Part shown: one piece after another, positions 1 to 11,905 of the stretch | How the letters are laid out: the number at the start of each line of letters is the position of its first letter | How positions within the stretch are numbered: the stretch's first letter is position 1 | NCBI GenBank assembly: GCA_001599595.1 | Contig: BCHH01000021.1 | Span: 285,382 to 349,381 of the forward strand | Origin: Beverwykella pulmonaria | Taxonomy: Eukaryota; Ascomycota; Dothideomycetes; Pleosporales; Melanommataceae | DNA length: 64,000 bases | Direction of reading: 5' to 3' | Position numbers and translations under genes: made by a program | The notes under the pieces: generated by a model | The model's database searches: none | What the model was told of the DNA's origin: nothing | The model's input: the letters and a program-made list of their open reading frames with translations, nothing else

Positions 1-1
1 T

Positions 2-1000
2 GCATTAACAAACCCTTCACTTGTGGACTCTCCAAGACGGTCTCTCTTTGCAACACTGATACAGAGTCATTATCTCTGGGGCCAGGTGGCGCGACGAGCG
101 TGTCGACCAGAGAATGTTGCTCAGGGTCCGAACAATGAGTATATAAGTATGGCAGCATTACTCAAACGCTTTGAGGACAAGCTTCCTATACAACACAAAT
201 GGTCTATCTGGAGCCTAAAGGTATGGAAGGATCTAGGCTTCGAGTTAGCCTACCTTTCCGTAGTCATGATGATCCGACTTAGCAACATCCTCATGAGGCG
301 CATGTATCTAGAGAATATTAAAGCCTCCATCACTGAGAGGCTTCCAGCTTCCGATGGGAACGAAGGACCGTCCGGATTTTGGAAACCTGTGTCCGAGGAA
401 TTATTCGAGAATGTCGTCGAGCTTTACCAGCAAATCGAGGTCTCGTTCGCAATGCGGTCGCGAACTGAGGCCTACCCAGCTATTCTGGTGTTCCCAATCT
501 ACGTGTGTGGTTCTTTAGCTCTGAATCTCTGGCAATGCCCACAATTGTGTCCCAGGCTAGCTGATAAGGCAGCCTCCATGCTTATGCGGTGTATTCAAGT
601 AATCAAGGACTTGCAGCATGCTTGGCCCATGGCTCGACGCTGGCAAGAAGGTCTTCAGCAAGCCGCCACACCCCTGTCTGCCGGGCCATCTCCAGCACCG
701 ACTCGAGCAGCTCCGCCGACTCCAAGTGCTCTGAATTTGCACGACTCTGAGCGAAGCCCCCTGGAGCCAAGTGCGTTCAAGCTGGGTGGAGGGCGGAGAG
801 AAACCGACACAGCTTCGATGGAACAGCAACGACCATATTCAAGACCAAACGAAGGCGGCGATGCTCAAATTGCTCAAGCATTTGATATCAACGCGCTTCC
901 TAATGATCTGTTCGATGTCGAAGTTACTGCTTTCCTCCAGGGCCATTTGCACCATGGGTTGTTGAGCGAATGGAGTCAGACTGGTTTTAGCCTTAACTGA
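2..1000 (+). CDS. C-terminal part of a fungal Zn2Cys6-type transcription factor (5' end outside window)
   Basis: The frame is open from the left edge (reading from base 2) to the TGA at 998-1000, so this is the 3' portion of a longer gene and no start is assigned. The residues resemble the back half of fungal-specific regulator domains: helices around ELFENVVELYQQIEVSF, then a hydrophobic segment (YVCGSLALNLW), then LQHAWPMARRWQEGL, a stretch that commonly closes such proteins. The last ~100 residues are low-complexity Pro/Ser/Ala followed by a short acidic-hydrophobic tail. The Zn2Cys6 DNA-binding cluster would lie upstream and cannot be seen. Family membership is inferred from the C-terminal style only; the target genes are unknown. 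Confidence 0.6.
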   Translation, partial: ALTNPSLVDSPRRSLFATLIQSHYLWGQVARRACRPENVAQGPNNEYISMAALLKRFEDKLPIQHKWSIWSLKVWKDLGFELAYLSVVMMIRLSNILMRRMYLENIKASITERLPASDGNEGPSGFWKPVSEELFENVVELYQQIEVSFAMRSRTEAYPAILVFPIYVCGSLALNLWQCPQLCPRLADKAASMLMRCIQVIKDLQHAWPMARRWQEGLQQAATPLSAGPSPAPTRAAPPTPSALNLHDSERSPLEPSAFKLGGGRRETDTASMEQQRPYSRPNEGGDAQIAQAFDINALPNDLFDVEVTAFLQGHLHHGLLSEWSQTGFSLN

Positions 1001-2519
1001 AATCATGATCTATCGGCCAAGTTTCGCGACCTAACACTTATAGTAAGAAGACAGTTTTACCTTTCGCAGTTCGTGCTGTCGCCTACTATGGTTCACGTGA
1101 CGAGAGCCCTAGCACTTAGAAACCTCTCCAGGATAAACACGTGCACCCATATTAGATCCTCATGCAGCATTTCGCGAATGAGGCGATGCGATATTTGGCT
1201 CGCTGTGGGCCGAATACCTGGCCCATTGCTTCGACGCCTTACTACGCGCTAAAGATCGACCTGCCCCCGACTCGAATGGCAATCAGTGGCTAGACTACTA
1301 ACACTTCAGGGGCTGGTCCAAGGATGTGAGAAGAATTGAGGAGGCTGTCACTGTTCCAGTGGAGTATATGCTGGTGGAGATGTTGGAGTCGACAGTTTTA
1401 CCCTGGAATTGGCTGTCATGGTAGACTAGGCCTGTGAAGGTCTGCAGTAGGACTCAGCTTGAAAGGAAAAGGATAGAATGAAAATAGCAAGTGGAGGTTC
1501 TACTTTTTATTTCGCACTGTTTTGGTTTTGCGTGACAGGCTTTCCCCTTTCTTTGCCATATAATTATTCTCCTAGGACACACAACGATACACAACGATCA
1601 CGGAGACCAATCGCACAAAGAGATCCAATTATGCAAAGGGATAGCTGCAGGGCCTTTTCCTATCAAATCAAGTTCATGCTATTTCAATTTACCTTTTCAG
1701 TAAGTGACTCATTGTAGAGTACTCTTCTGAATGCGGCACTATTTGGTCAGCACTCGATACTAACCAGATTCCAAACCTCTTATTCCAGGTAAGGATATCC
1801 TATAAGCACCAGTATGTTATGTTAAATGCGAACTAACAAATCCAGTAGAAAACAGAGTACATACATGTAACATTGTCCTTTCAATCCGGACTCAGACTTT
1901 CATGCCTGTGCTAAAGTGAAATATTGTCTTACGCGCACTGATAAGACAGAGAGTAAACACATAGGTAAACACGAAAAGCAAAAGAGACACGTCAAGCGCA
2001 GGGACGGAGAACATACAATTATACCTGTAGCAGAAATAGGATGCTAGATATTCGGCTTTCAACTCAGAAAAAGGGAGCAGGAGAATAGAACTTCGCCTTG
2101 TGGAAAGACATCAGAGATTGCTGCACCTAAGTACAATCGTCAGCATCTGCACGGCTTGCCTCATACTCATTACCCTCTCACCTAATAGTTCAATACTAGC
2201 TAGACGAAAGAAACACTACAAAGTACCACTGTATACGGTGAAAGGTGTTGTGCGCTAGAAGTATATATGTTCGAACCCTCATTTATCCTTTGGCTCGAGC
2301 ACCCGGACCAAAGACAGCATAACCATCGCACGAATAGGACTCTTCTGGTACATAGTCATCCATAGATCGTTATTACAAGAACTAGAAGTCATCTACGTAC
2401 ATCTGGGACCTCGGCCTACCTACATCAACCACCACTACACAGATCCTATGTTGGATACAGCAGAGCATGCGCAGCCCACTCGATCCATTACCCATGGGTT
2501 AGAATCGGCTATCGGGCAA
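1001..2519. other. intergenic, no supported gene
   Basis: About 1.5 kb between the tail of the regulator gene and the end of the FCP1-like gene on the other strand. Short open frames (for example 1478-1717) have no recognisable domain or codon pattern. It probably holds the two facing 3' untranslated regions. Confidence 0.6.
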
Positions 2520-3923
2520 TCAGTTGGCTAGGGAGATCTTGCGTTCGAGCTCTCCACCCTCGGCCATGTCGTCCTCCCAATCGTACTGCCACGTGCCATC
2601 AGCCATGAACGGCTGTTTCCTCATAAACTTAGATACATCCCATTGCATCTTGAGCACCTCGAGATATCCAGCCACCTCCCTAAGCACGTCGCCCTTCATG
2701 TCCTCCTCGCTGCCGGCGAACTCGGGTATCAGCAATAGATTGTTAGGCTGGGCGCTGGCCTTAATGATCGTGTCGTCAATGAGAACGGTGTTGTGCTGTC
2801 CAAACCGCTTCCCGTACTCGTAATCCGGGATTTGCGCTTGGATCTCCTCCTTATTCCAAATGATATTGAGATCTTTGTAGACTTGCACGTTCAGATTGTA
2901 GTGCTCTGGCGCAAGACTAAAGGACTCTCGAGCCAAGCATGCAACCAGCATGGAACGCAAATCGTCATCGAGAACGTTGTCGACGATAACCTTAACATTT
3001 TCCGGCTTAGCACTAGACCATACGATAACGGAGAAGTTTTCGAAGAGATATCGTAGAAACGGCTTCAAAAATGGGCGAGCAACCATGCGTGTTGCCTGTT
3101 TGCGCGGATTCGGGCGATGTATGAGCGTCCCATTGAGGTCAAGAATAACCAGCACTCGGTCGGGTGGGTCGATCACAAAGGGCTCTTCAGCAGCTTGCGC
3201 GACATATTCGGGTGTAGGTGTCGGTCCCGGCAGCATAATCTTCTCGTGGCTGTGGACCTTGCGAGGTACCTTAGTCTGGACCCGCACAGGCTGTACAGCA
3301 TCCATTTTCTTCTTATTCTTCTTCGACCGAGGCGTCTGGTAGATCTTGGCAGGAGGTCTGTTTCGTTTGTTAATTCGGAAGCTCTTTGACTTGTACGCCC
3401 GCACAAGGTGGGGGTAGTCATACTGCACCTCGGTGGGGATAGTCTCCGGCGCCGAATACTGAGGATACTGGTAAATTTGAGGAAGGCAGGCAGCGGGCGA
3501 CCCATTATTGCCTAGGTGGGCAAAAGGATGGGTCTGGCCAAGGGAAAAGGACGCTGGATAGCCGTTGTATTGCTGGTGCATTGGCTCATAATGCTGCTGC
3601 CAGAGGCCCTGCCCCGGGTACCGATACTGGGAACTGTTCGCGTAGTACTGAGCATACTGGGCCGCGTAAGGGTTATTAATGGCGTCCCAAGACGGCGGCT
3701 GCGGAGGTTGCGGTTGACCTAGCGAGGGCGCGCTCTGTCGATCTGGCTGCTGTGGGTCGGTTTCTGAGCTGTTCGCGTTCGGATCATTCATATTGGCTGC
3801 CTTCTGTAGGATATCACTGTAGCCGCCGTCGAGGCTGAGAGCAGTCTTGTCGACGTTGTTAGTTGCGACGTCTAGGTCGTGGAATTGGAAAGTGTACCGT
3901 GAGTTTAGTGCTGCGGAAGGCAT
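2520..3923 (-). CDS. FCP1/NIF (HAD-like) domain protein with a DLNGT active-site motif
   Basis: Single-exon gene of 467 residues. Residues 1 to ~240 are Gln/Pro/Tyr/Asn-rich and probably disordered, with a basic patch around 205 (SKKNKKK). The FCP1 homology domain follows: motif I VLVILDLNGTLIHRP near residue 260, a VIVWSSAKPENV segment near 300, and VLIDDTIIKAS near 395 with the DD pair that helps bind Mg. Canonical FCP1/SCP phosphatases have DxDxT in motif I; here the second Asp is Asn. That Asp is the usual general acid/base, so the protein may be a weak phosphatase or a phospho-binding scaffold. The start ATG at 3921-3923 is the first in frame. It is divergent from RRP36 with 345 bp between starts. 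Confidence 0.85.
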   Translation of the reverse strand: MPSAALNSRYTFQFHDLDVATNNVDKTALSLDGGYSDILQKAANMNDPNANSSETDPQQPDRQSAPSLGQPQPPQPPSWDAINNPYAAQYAQYYANSSQYRYPGQGLWQQHYEPMHQQYNGYPASFSLGQTHPFAHLGNNGSPAACLPQIYQYPQYSAPETIPTEVQYDYPHLVRAYKSKSFRINKRNRPPAKIYQTPRSKKNKKKMDAVQPVRVQTKVPRKVHSHEKIMLPGPTPTPEYVAQAAEEPFVIDPPDRVLVILDLNGTLIHRPNPRKQATRMVARPFLKPFLRYLFENFSVIVWSSAKPENVKVIVDNVLDDDLRSMLVACLARESFSLAPEHYNLNVQVYKDLNIIWNKEEIQAQIPDYEYGKRFGQHNTVLIDDTIIKASAQPNNLLLIPEFAGSEEDMKGDVLREVAGYLEVLKMQWDVSKFMRKQPFMADGTWQYDWEDDMAEGGELERKISLAN

Positions 3924-4268
3924 CGAGCAAACAACGCACAGATTTTCTTAGCGATAGTATCGTGTTTGACCGGTGAGAAGGAGGTTGACTGTGGCATCAA
4001 CAAGAGGCTGTGATGGTAGTGATCAGTTGAAAGGTTTGCTGCCTGGGTGAGAAGAATTGCCGCGGCGGTAAATTATCGGCAGGGCACGGGCCACGTCTAA
4101 GTGGGATATCGAAAACATTCCATGCTTCCATGGTCAAGCTGTACACCATCCAGGCGCATACGACAGTACTGTGCAAACGCGATCCGATCCTTTTGGCCGA
4201 TCCCCGGAATCGCATCTTCGAGTAAGATATTGTAAAAGCGCCCATTCCAAATCGATTTCCTTGGCCCA
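3924..4268. promoter_or_regulatory. shared upstream region of the FCP1-like gene and RRP36
   Basis: 345 bp separate two divergent start codons, so both promoters must lie here or overlap the neighbouring coding sequence. I see no clear TATA box. The short minus-strand frames crossing it (3997-4297) look like noise. Confidence 0.5.
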
Positions 4269-5469
4269 ATGCCTCTCGAGAAAAAGTTAAACCGCACGCT
4301 TCGGGCGGCGGAAGAGGACTCGGACAGTGAAGAGTACTACGAGGTTACTGATAGATCATCGCCATCTATCATCGATACAGGCGACAGCGCAGACATAATA
4401 AGTTCAGGTTCCGAGGATGAAGAAGGCGAGGGTGTGCGTGAGGAAGAGGATGCAGTAAGATTTCTAAGAGAGAAATTTGGCTCAAGCTAATTCTCATCAG
4501 TCAGAAGACTCAGACGAGGATCAGTATGAGATGCGAATGAGCAAGGTCTCGTTTGGCGCATTAGCCAAGGCACAAGAATCGCTCTCCAAGGAACAGGCCA
4601 GTCGGAAACGAAAGCGCGGCGACGGCACATCTGCATCACAGGAAGAAAAGCTGCAAGCACTACGAGAGAGACTGCGGGCTCTGAAGGCGGAGAAGCTTGC
4701 AGCAGCTCCACTCTCAAAGCCCAACAAAAAGGCGAAGACGTCCGAAAAGGCTTCCGCAAAGGCCCAACAAAAACATGACGACGAGGATGCGGATGAGGAT
4801 GAGGATGAGGATGAGGAGACAGATGGTGACTCGTCTGAGCCTGAGGCAGCACCGTTTGCGCGTTCTAGCAAGCATGCGCCTAGGGTCCAATCGAGCAAGC
4901 GTGCTGTTACTAGAAAGCGAACTGCTGTCGAGGTGAAGAAGCCCGTATTTCGAGACCCCCGTTTCGATCAACTCTCCGGAATCGGACCGAACGAAATTAC
5001 GCTGAAGAATCGATATTCCTTCCTCGACGACTACAGGGCCTCGGAGATGGCAGATCTCCGGGCCGCCATCAAGAAGACCAAGAACGAAGCAGAGAAGGCG
5101 CAACTGAAGCGGCAACTACTGTCGATGGAGTCTCAGCAAAAGGCACGAGAAGCAAAGGAAAAGCAGCAAGAGATCTTGCAAAAGCACAAGAAGGAGGAAA
5201 AGGAGCTGGTCAAGCAGGGGAAGCAGCCCTTTTACCTGAAGAAGGGTACGTCTTTCTACCACTTGTTTCCACGATACCCAGTACCCATTCTTCCACCATA
5301 TCCGTTCCAGAATACTAACCTTTTTCTAGCCGAGCAAAAGAAACTCGCCCTCATCGATCGCTTCCAAAACATGAAGTCGAAGCAGCGTGCTCATGTCATC
5401 GAGCGGCGCCGCAAGAAGACGACGGCGAAAGAGCGGAAGAACATACCTGCCGACCGGCGGGGAGCGTGA
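4269..5469 (+). CDS. RRP36: rRNA biogenesis protein RRP36
   Basis: Three exons (4269-4454, 4501-5245, 5330-5469) give 356 residues. Intron 1 (46 nt, gtaaga...ctaat...cag) restores the frame between an acidic N-terminus and SEDSDEDQYEMR. Intron 2 (84 nt, gtacgt...actaac...tag) joins QPFYLKK to AEQKKLALIDRFQNM, the conserved RRP36 junction region. Family hallmarks are FRDPRFD, YSFLDDYRASEM, the long basic coiled-coil region and the very basic C-terminus (IERRRKKTTAKERKNIPADRR). RRP36 is a nucleolar factor of the 90S pre-ribosome needed for early cleavages in 18S rRNA maturation. Residues 1-65 and 120-145 are acidic Ser/Asp/Glu runs. Intron 2 is a multiple of three and stop-free, so retention would add 28 residues in frame. 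Confidence 0.93.
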
Positions 5470-6164
5470 AACATCATCACCAAAGCACTAGACGTAGTTA
5501 TGCACCATCACAAGTATACAGTTCGTCGAAGCGATATTTCATTCGCCTCGGAAGAATTGCATGCATGCTGTACCTATGACAAGCTGCAGAGCTAATTTAG
5601 CTGTCCCAGCCTCTCGTGCTCACGGGACTCCCTGCATCGTGAGAACCGTCTTTTTCCCCGCTTGATCAGTTCATGCACAGTATGTATCCGCAACGTCTAG
5701 GACTTTGCGCTCCGCTCCCATTCAAACGATGGTGTTCCCAGCCAGCCACCACGGCGCAACCTTCCATGCACATATCCAACGCCACCACGATGGCATTCTG
5801 CACACTAAATGACACGCAGCCGTAGCTGTTCGCAGGATTGGCGTTCGCGATCGCCGCGATCCCTGATAGTGTGTCCAAGCTGCGGGGACGGTGTTGCAAG
5901 CAGGGATTACCAAGGCCGCTGCCGCCAACTTCGTCATCTACGTCATAGCTGTGATTCTGCCCCTCCCAACCTCCTAAATGTCCTGCTTTTTAAGAGCAGC
6001 GCGGCCACCTGAAGCGTAGTATTCTATCTTCCAGTCTTGCTCGTCCTTCCCGTTTTCGTCTGCGATTTTGGTTGTTTGGATACCTTGTTGTCTTTCTTCT
6101 ATCCAGTTTTTCTATAATTTAAACCACAACACACCAAAGTCACCTCACAGCTCTCCTGCCCATC
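5470..6164. other. intergenic; promoter and 5' leader of the BTB gene
   Basis: Pyrimidine-rich sequence from about 6030 leads into the ATG at 6165 and is probably the transcribed leader. Small frames at 5666-6012 on both strands have no family resemblance. Confidence 0.5.
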
Positions 6165-7230
6165 ATGCCGGACGTCACGCAAGAAAAGCCGCTCCATGAG
6201 TATGTCTCTTCTACACTTCACTGTTGCTTGTCGCAATTGTTGCATACACTCCCCTAGCCGAGTCACAGCTCCAAATCGCCTCGCATTCCCAGCTCACCCT
6301 GCCCCTCTTCCATTACCACATTCCTTTCATCCCAACTAACACGGCCGCAGGCTCCTCTCCCGCTCCATGGTAGACATCTACGTCGGTCCCTCAAACACGC
6401 ACTGGATCCTGCACGAAAAACTCCTCTGCCACCACTCGCCCTTCTTCCGCAAAATATTTTACGCCAAGGGCTCCAACACCACCTCCTATGGCCTACCCGA
6501 CGAAGAAGACTACCCCTTCAAGACCTTCGTCGGCTGGCTATACTCTTCTTCTCTCCCCGTGCCCCGCGAGGAGTCTGACCTAGGAGTCCTCTTCGACCTC
6601 TACCTGATGGCGGAGAAATTCCAGACACCAGCCCTCATCGCCGATGTCCTGCAGGTGGTAAGAGAGTGGTACAAGTACAGCGACACATACCCGGGCCTAC
6701 GGCGCGTGCAGTACATCTACGCGAATACAGAAGACGGGAGCCCGATGCGGCACATGCTCGTGCATTCCGTGGCAAGACTGATGGTGCTGGAAAACGGCAT
6801 GAAACCCCACTGGGACAAGGCGCTGCGCAAGAACGGGCAGTTGGCTGTCGACATCATCAAGGCAATTCAGGAGTGGGGGCTGGAAGAGGACGTCGTGCCC
6901 GATGCGAGGGAGGAGCCGGAGCTGGGCGAGGACCTGGTCGACGTCGAGCAAGAGCTTAAGGAGCAGCAGCAGGAGATTGATGCCGAGGAGGAGGGCGGGA
7001 GTGTGAAAGACGGAGAGGCCGATGTGGAGGACGAGCACGATGAGGCGCATGATGACAGCGAGGATACCGTCGTGGGGTCCCCCGAGGAGAAAAAGGTGGA
7101 TATCAAGTCCCAGGGCAAGGTGCAGAAGCCAAATGGGCTCACGAACGGATTTAAGAAGCTAGGTATCGAGGACGGGTTTAAGCAGATATCCAACGGGATC
7201 ACAAATGGGGACTACGGCACGCTACATTAA
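6165..7230 (+). CDS. BTB/POZ domain protein
   Basis: Two exons (6165-6199, 6351-7230) give 304 residues. The 151-nt intron has gtatgt, a CTAAC branch point and cag, and puts MPDVTQEKPLHE ahead of LLSRSMVDIYVG. The BTB fold spans roughly residues 12-115: SMVDIYVG, the W-I-LHEKLLCHHSPFFRKIF core and EEDYPFKTFVGWLYSS. A helical region follows to ~185. Residues ~190-265 are strongly acidic (Glu/Asp/Gln-rich), and the tail repeats Asn-Gly pairs (KPNGLTNGFKKLGIEDGFKQ). Short fungal BTB proteins of this kind are dimerising adaptors, some for cullin-3 ligases; the partner here is unknown. Without the first exon the frame would start at 6367, inside the domain, so the spliced model is preferred. Confidence 0.88.
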
Positions 7231-10200
7231 GCAGAGTTTATGATATCGCATTTTGGTCCAGTTTGATTTGACATAGGTATGAGTATGAATGGAAGGAAAA
7301 GAATGCACACGTGGAAAAGGTCGGTGTTTGTCTACCTCATTCTGTTCTTTTCTTCTTCTTCTCATAATGCTGTTTGACGGCGACTCTGCTTCTTAATAAT
7401 GTCTTAACTTTATCTTTGTGCATTGCTTGGGATCTCGTGTTTGGTGAGACTGTTTAAGCAAGTTAGTTAGCATATCTATTTAGGCCACGCAATCAAAATG
7501 TCCTCGTAATCGGCCTTACAATAATCCTTTTCACCATGTTGTTAAGTGGTATCATACACCAAGTATTGATGAACAACTCGTCGCTGCTAGGCTCTAAGCG
7601 AAAACCCAAATGTTTGCCTGCTCATCGCATCCTACATCACGCTTATGGCGTAAAAGCATCAAGCTTGCATCTGGTCTTATCGTCTTCGCCTTCATCTTCT
7701 TCCTTACCCACAGCCCAGCCCGTCTCGTCCCACCCTAATCAATCCCTCGCCGTGTCCTCTTGTCATGTGCTCTCTCAGCCTTAGACTCACCGCTCACCCA
7801 ACCCACATCGACATTAGAGTTGCGCCTTCTAACACCGAGATCCGTTGTCTTACAAGCTACATGATCCTCCAACTAGATCAAGATTCGCAGAACGTTGGAT
7901 AAAAGGGAGCCGCAGCTAAGCGATCCCGTCTTACGAACGGGTGATCGCAGCTCCTGAGGTAATAAGTGAGGGTGTCGCAGGGTACGAATTGTCCAATGAG
8001 ATATAAAATGATCTATCTCCCCCGATTGGGAAGAGCGGTGTGTAATAGTGCTATCGGAGGATGAAACACAAGTGTGATTGAGTGTAGAATACGATGAGGA
8101 TGAAAGCAATTGGGTGGGCTGGGTGGAGGATTGAGTGGGTGAGAGTGGTTACTCTGCTTGCATTGAAGGGGCGTGGAGTGGTACAGTGTTTTGAGAGGCG
8201 ATGTTTTTGAGGAATCAGCTCATTCTTAGGTTGGAAGAAACAGATAACGGAACATGGAGCATAAAATAGTGAGCATTTGTGTTGGAGGCTCGCATTTTAT
8301 AGACTGCCTATCGAGCGCAGAGGAAGGGGGGTTTGTTGACTCAGACCTGAATTCGAGCATGATCTTGTTGTGCGATACAGATTGAACTCAGGGAGGTGAA
8401 ATCGGCTCGAGACGATGATTAGCGTGTCAGAACGGTGTGTTGCACCAAGTCTAGCGTCCCTTTCTCCCACAAGACTAGACTTCGAACCTCCGATTCAGAA
8501 GGGGTATTAGTCGTTAAGCAACAATTACTGTGAGAATATAGACTCGAAGCATAGTCGCGTTGCACTAAAACATGTTGTGATCTCCGCTAGAGTCAACTTG
8601 GCTCCATTCAACTAATGTATACAATCTCATCAACGCGCTTGTGCTGAAATTAAGTTCTCGAGGCAAGAGATTACGGGTAAGAAAGCTCTCAGGGTGGTAC
8701 TGAACAAGTGTCGTCACATGGCCGCGAAGATGGTCCTCCGCAGCGACGAAACGGGTAGTGCAACCTAGCCAAACAAGCATCTACAGCGACGTCCACTCAC
8801 CTCCACACTCTAAAAATGTCATTAGTGTATTCCTGAAAACCATATGCCCCTACAATCCTACGCTTTTACGTAACGTTCTCTCGAGTTCAGTCCATGTAAA
8901 AGGCATGCTAGTCAGATCCACTTCCCAAAATGTCTCTGTAGATAAGCATGTACATGCTGTACCACCTTGCGATGGGAAGAAGAAGTATTTGCGCCACCAG
9001 CTCGACACAGCCGAGTGGAACGAGCGCAGTGCCGAACGGTGAGATTTATCGAATGTGATGGAGAAGGTGGAACGGTAGGTGGGGAGGAATGAGGTTGCAC
9101 GACAGCATGGGTGCACAGGCGCGGCGCGGACGCGGGGAACTTCGGATAGACGAGGGAGTTGAAGTGCGCGTGAAGGGAAGTATCAGAATAAGGCGAAAAG
9201 ATTTGAAGAAAGTGAGAATGGAAGGTGTTCGGAATAGGAGAAAGTATTTAGCAAGGAAATAACGCAAGATTGGGCTCAGTGAAAGGTTGCGATATCGAAA
9301 GCCTCATGTAGAGGGTAGGCAATATCGCAGATTCGATAAACCAAGGTCGCGCTCCCTCACGTTGAACGCCTGTCTATCTTGAGGCCCAATCGCGGGACTT
9401 GATCTCGCTGCGTGCCAAGCCAGGTGCCTCAATATGAGATAGCATTCTGAAATGATGGAGTGCGAGGTAAACATGGTGATTTCGAACCGTTCTCGAAATA
9501 GACTTGATACAATCTATCCTGGCGCACGAAATAGAGTCGGTCTATTGTTCTCGGTGAACTACACGCATGTAGATCAGTTTTCTCAACACGCCCATGTCCT
9601 GGTCTTTCGGCTGTTATTGTTCTCGGACCCACCGGTTCCATATGGAATGTTTCCTCAGGCTACAGGTGTCTAATTATCCAGCTCCGGCCCATGGCGCTGG
9701 AGTCTGGACTGCGAGTCGTCTGGAAGGTGTACCTGTCGATCCGGCTGGGGTAGGATAAATAGAGGAAGAAATGGAAGGAGACGAACGGAAGCGAGGAATA
9801 AGATAGACGCTATAGTGTAGAAACAACTTTCCGTCAACGACAGGTGTTTCTCGTGTTCACAAGAGACACCATGGAGCCCTTGCGTACAGAATGTCCGCAG
9901 TGGTCAGGCCTGTCATATGAATCTGGCGGTCAGTCTGACTAGCTGTTCGTGCTCGCAAGGTGTTTCGGACGGCGGACGTTGGCATAAGCAGGAAACAGAA
10001 AAGGGTTCGCGCGTCTTTGACGGATTTGACATGTCGACCAAAACGGAGCGGATGGGTGGCAGCCGAGGCAGCGGGTCTGCAACCATGCTTGAATGCTGGG
10101 AGTCTGGCAAATAGGGTAGGGTGCTGCTCACGTGGTCATGGATATGCGACAAGAGCGGGGATGGGGTTTGAGGAAGATTTCAGGAAGTATCATGTGCAGT

Positions 10201-11905
10201 CCTTCACGTCTGTTTCCTGGACGACCCCGCAGCGAGAAGTCGCGGCCGTCCAGGCAGTGGAGACTGGAGAGTGTAAGTCTGAGGCGAGATGTCTCAGGGC
10301 AAATTTTGGCTTGTGATGCGACGTACGTGATGTGATGTGCGGTGCTGGCACTATATGAGATATTGACGGGCTGCAGCACGCAGCGGGCAGAGAGCAGGAA
10401 ACGGCAAATTTAATCTATCTCACGCGTGCAGGTCTAAACATACGCGGTGTGCGCAATTGCTCAGGCCGGGGCTACGGCCCAAGAGGGCAAGACGCGCGGA
10501 TGAAGAGTGGTGATGCTAAGCGCAGCGAGAGAAGTTTACAGAACAGTGGCCAAACCACGTGGAAGAGGCAACCTGGCGGGTGAATTGGTTTTTTTTATTT
10601 TGCTGAGGCCTCAGGAACGCCGGCTGAAGTTGTTGGATGTCGGCATGCTCAGGGCCTAGCTCGTGTTGGTGTCGACGTGCACGCACACTGGTGCAGAAAA
10701 CTTGTCGAAGAAACGAAGAGTTTCCGGTGACAGGCCGGGGCCGCGGTGTCGAGTGCGTGCGTGCGCGGACTGAAACGGCAGACAGGCGGCCATTGAGCAG
10801 CGCCCCGCGAAATTTGGTGTGCTGGGCGGGCGGGCGTGGTGTTTCGAGGCTTTCGCGATGCGTCGTCGATAGGTGGCCGCTTTGGGCGCGCTCAAACCTC
10901 CTGCAACGGACGTGCGAGGTGCGTGAAACACTCAACCCACGGCCCAGCACGCATCAGCGGGAGGCAACGCGCTGATTGGCCCACGGGGCGCGACGGGCAA
11001 ATATTGGCAATGGACGTGGAACATGCCTGGCCGGCGTGCATGCGTCAATCGGCCGCTGGAGCGTAGGCGATGGCGACCATCGATGGTGGCGATGGTATGG
11101 AGAAACAAGCGATGTGGTTCCCTCCCCTTAAAGCTGAAGGCGCTGGTCAAGCTGAGTGGTGCGGGCTGCTGAATCCTCACCAGAATCGGTCAGCGGGCCC
11201 CTTCCAGCACTTGTGGTAAAGATGATGCGAACGAATGAGGGGTGAAACGACCAGGGCTCTGGTACAGCGGGTCCTCGTCCTGTGGTTGGTGTGGCGTCTT
11301 TGCGCGGGCCAACCACTGGACGGCTGTCCGCCGCCCGCCTCTGCTCGCCCGCAAATGCAGCGCGACAGCGCGCCAGGCGGAAATGGCACCGTGGAAGCGC
11401 TGCCCGAGCCTGCCAAATGCTCCAAGAGCCTGCCAGAGCCTGCCCGAGCCTGCCAAAGAGCCGGCCCTTGTCAGAAGTCCGGCCTCTTTGGGTGCGTCCA
11501 GGGTTCTGGTCAAACACGCTCCTGCGCCTGCCTCCTCCGCCAGCGTCCCGTCCGTGCTTTCCCATTTTTATCCCCTCCACGCCCGCAGACCCTCTCCACT
11601 CCAAAGCCTACGCTTCACGGCCTCCTCCTCCTCGTCCACCACGCCCTCGCTCCGTGGCCACTCGCTCTCTGCGCGCCGGCCGTTTCTGCTGTCGCCGCCG
11701 CTTGAGCCGCACTGCTGCGCCATCTCGTCCGGCAGCACGTACTTTGCGCCGCTCGCCGACGCTTTTTGTTACACCCGCTCTAATATTACTTAGCTGAACC
11801 CATCCTTCGACACGTAGTGTAGCGGGCCTCCCCCGACCTTCCTGCGACACACCCTCTCATCTATTTCCCTATACACAAACACATTCTCCGACACACCACA
11901 GCACC
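7231..11905. other. 4.7 kb intergenic stretch without a supported gene
   Basis: Short open frames occur on both strands (for example 8758-9042 plus, 10516-10950 minus, 11128-11604 minus), but none shows a domain, a plausible intron chain or a convincing start. From about 10.5 kb the sequence becomes GC-rich. An imperfect direct repeat of gagcctgcc occupies 11401-11460. The last ~150 bp (pyrimidine-rich with CACA runs) look like the leader of the gene starting at 11906. Long noncoding transcripts or a rapidly evolving gene cannot be excluded. Confidence 0.5.

Noticed and set aside
2240..2300. gttcgaaccc near 2271 as a possible tRNA B box
   Set aside because: No A box or cloverleaf at the required distance upstream.
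4487..5115. Minus-strand frames opposite RRP36
   Set aside because: Mirror of the acidic and basic repeats in RRP36; no independent signal.
10516..11850. Open frames of 100-180 codons in the GC-rich stretch on both strands
   Set aside because: High GC opens frames by chance; residues are Arg/Ala/Pro-rich with no domain or intron pattern.
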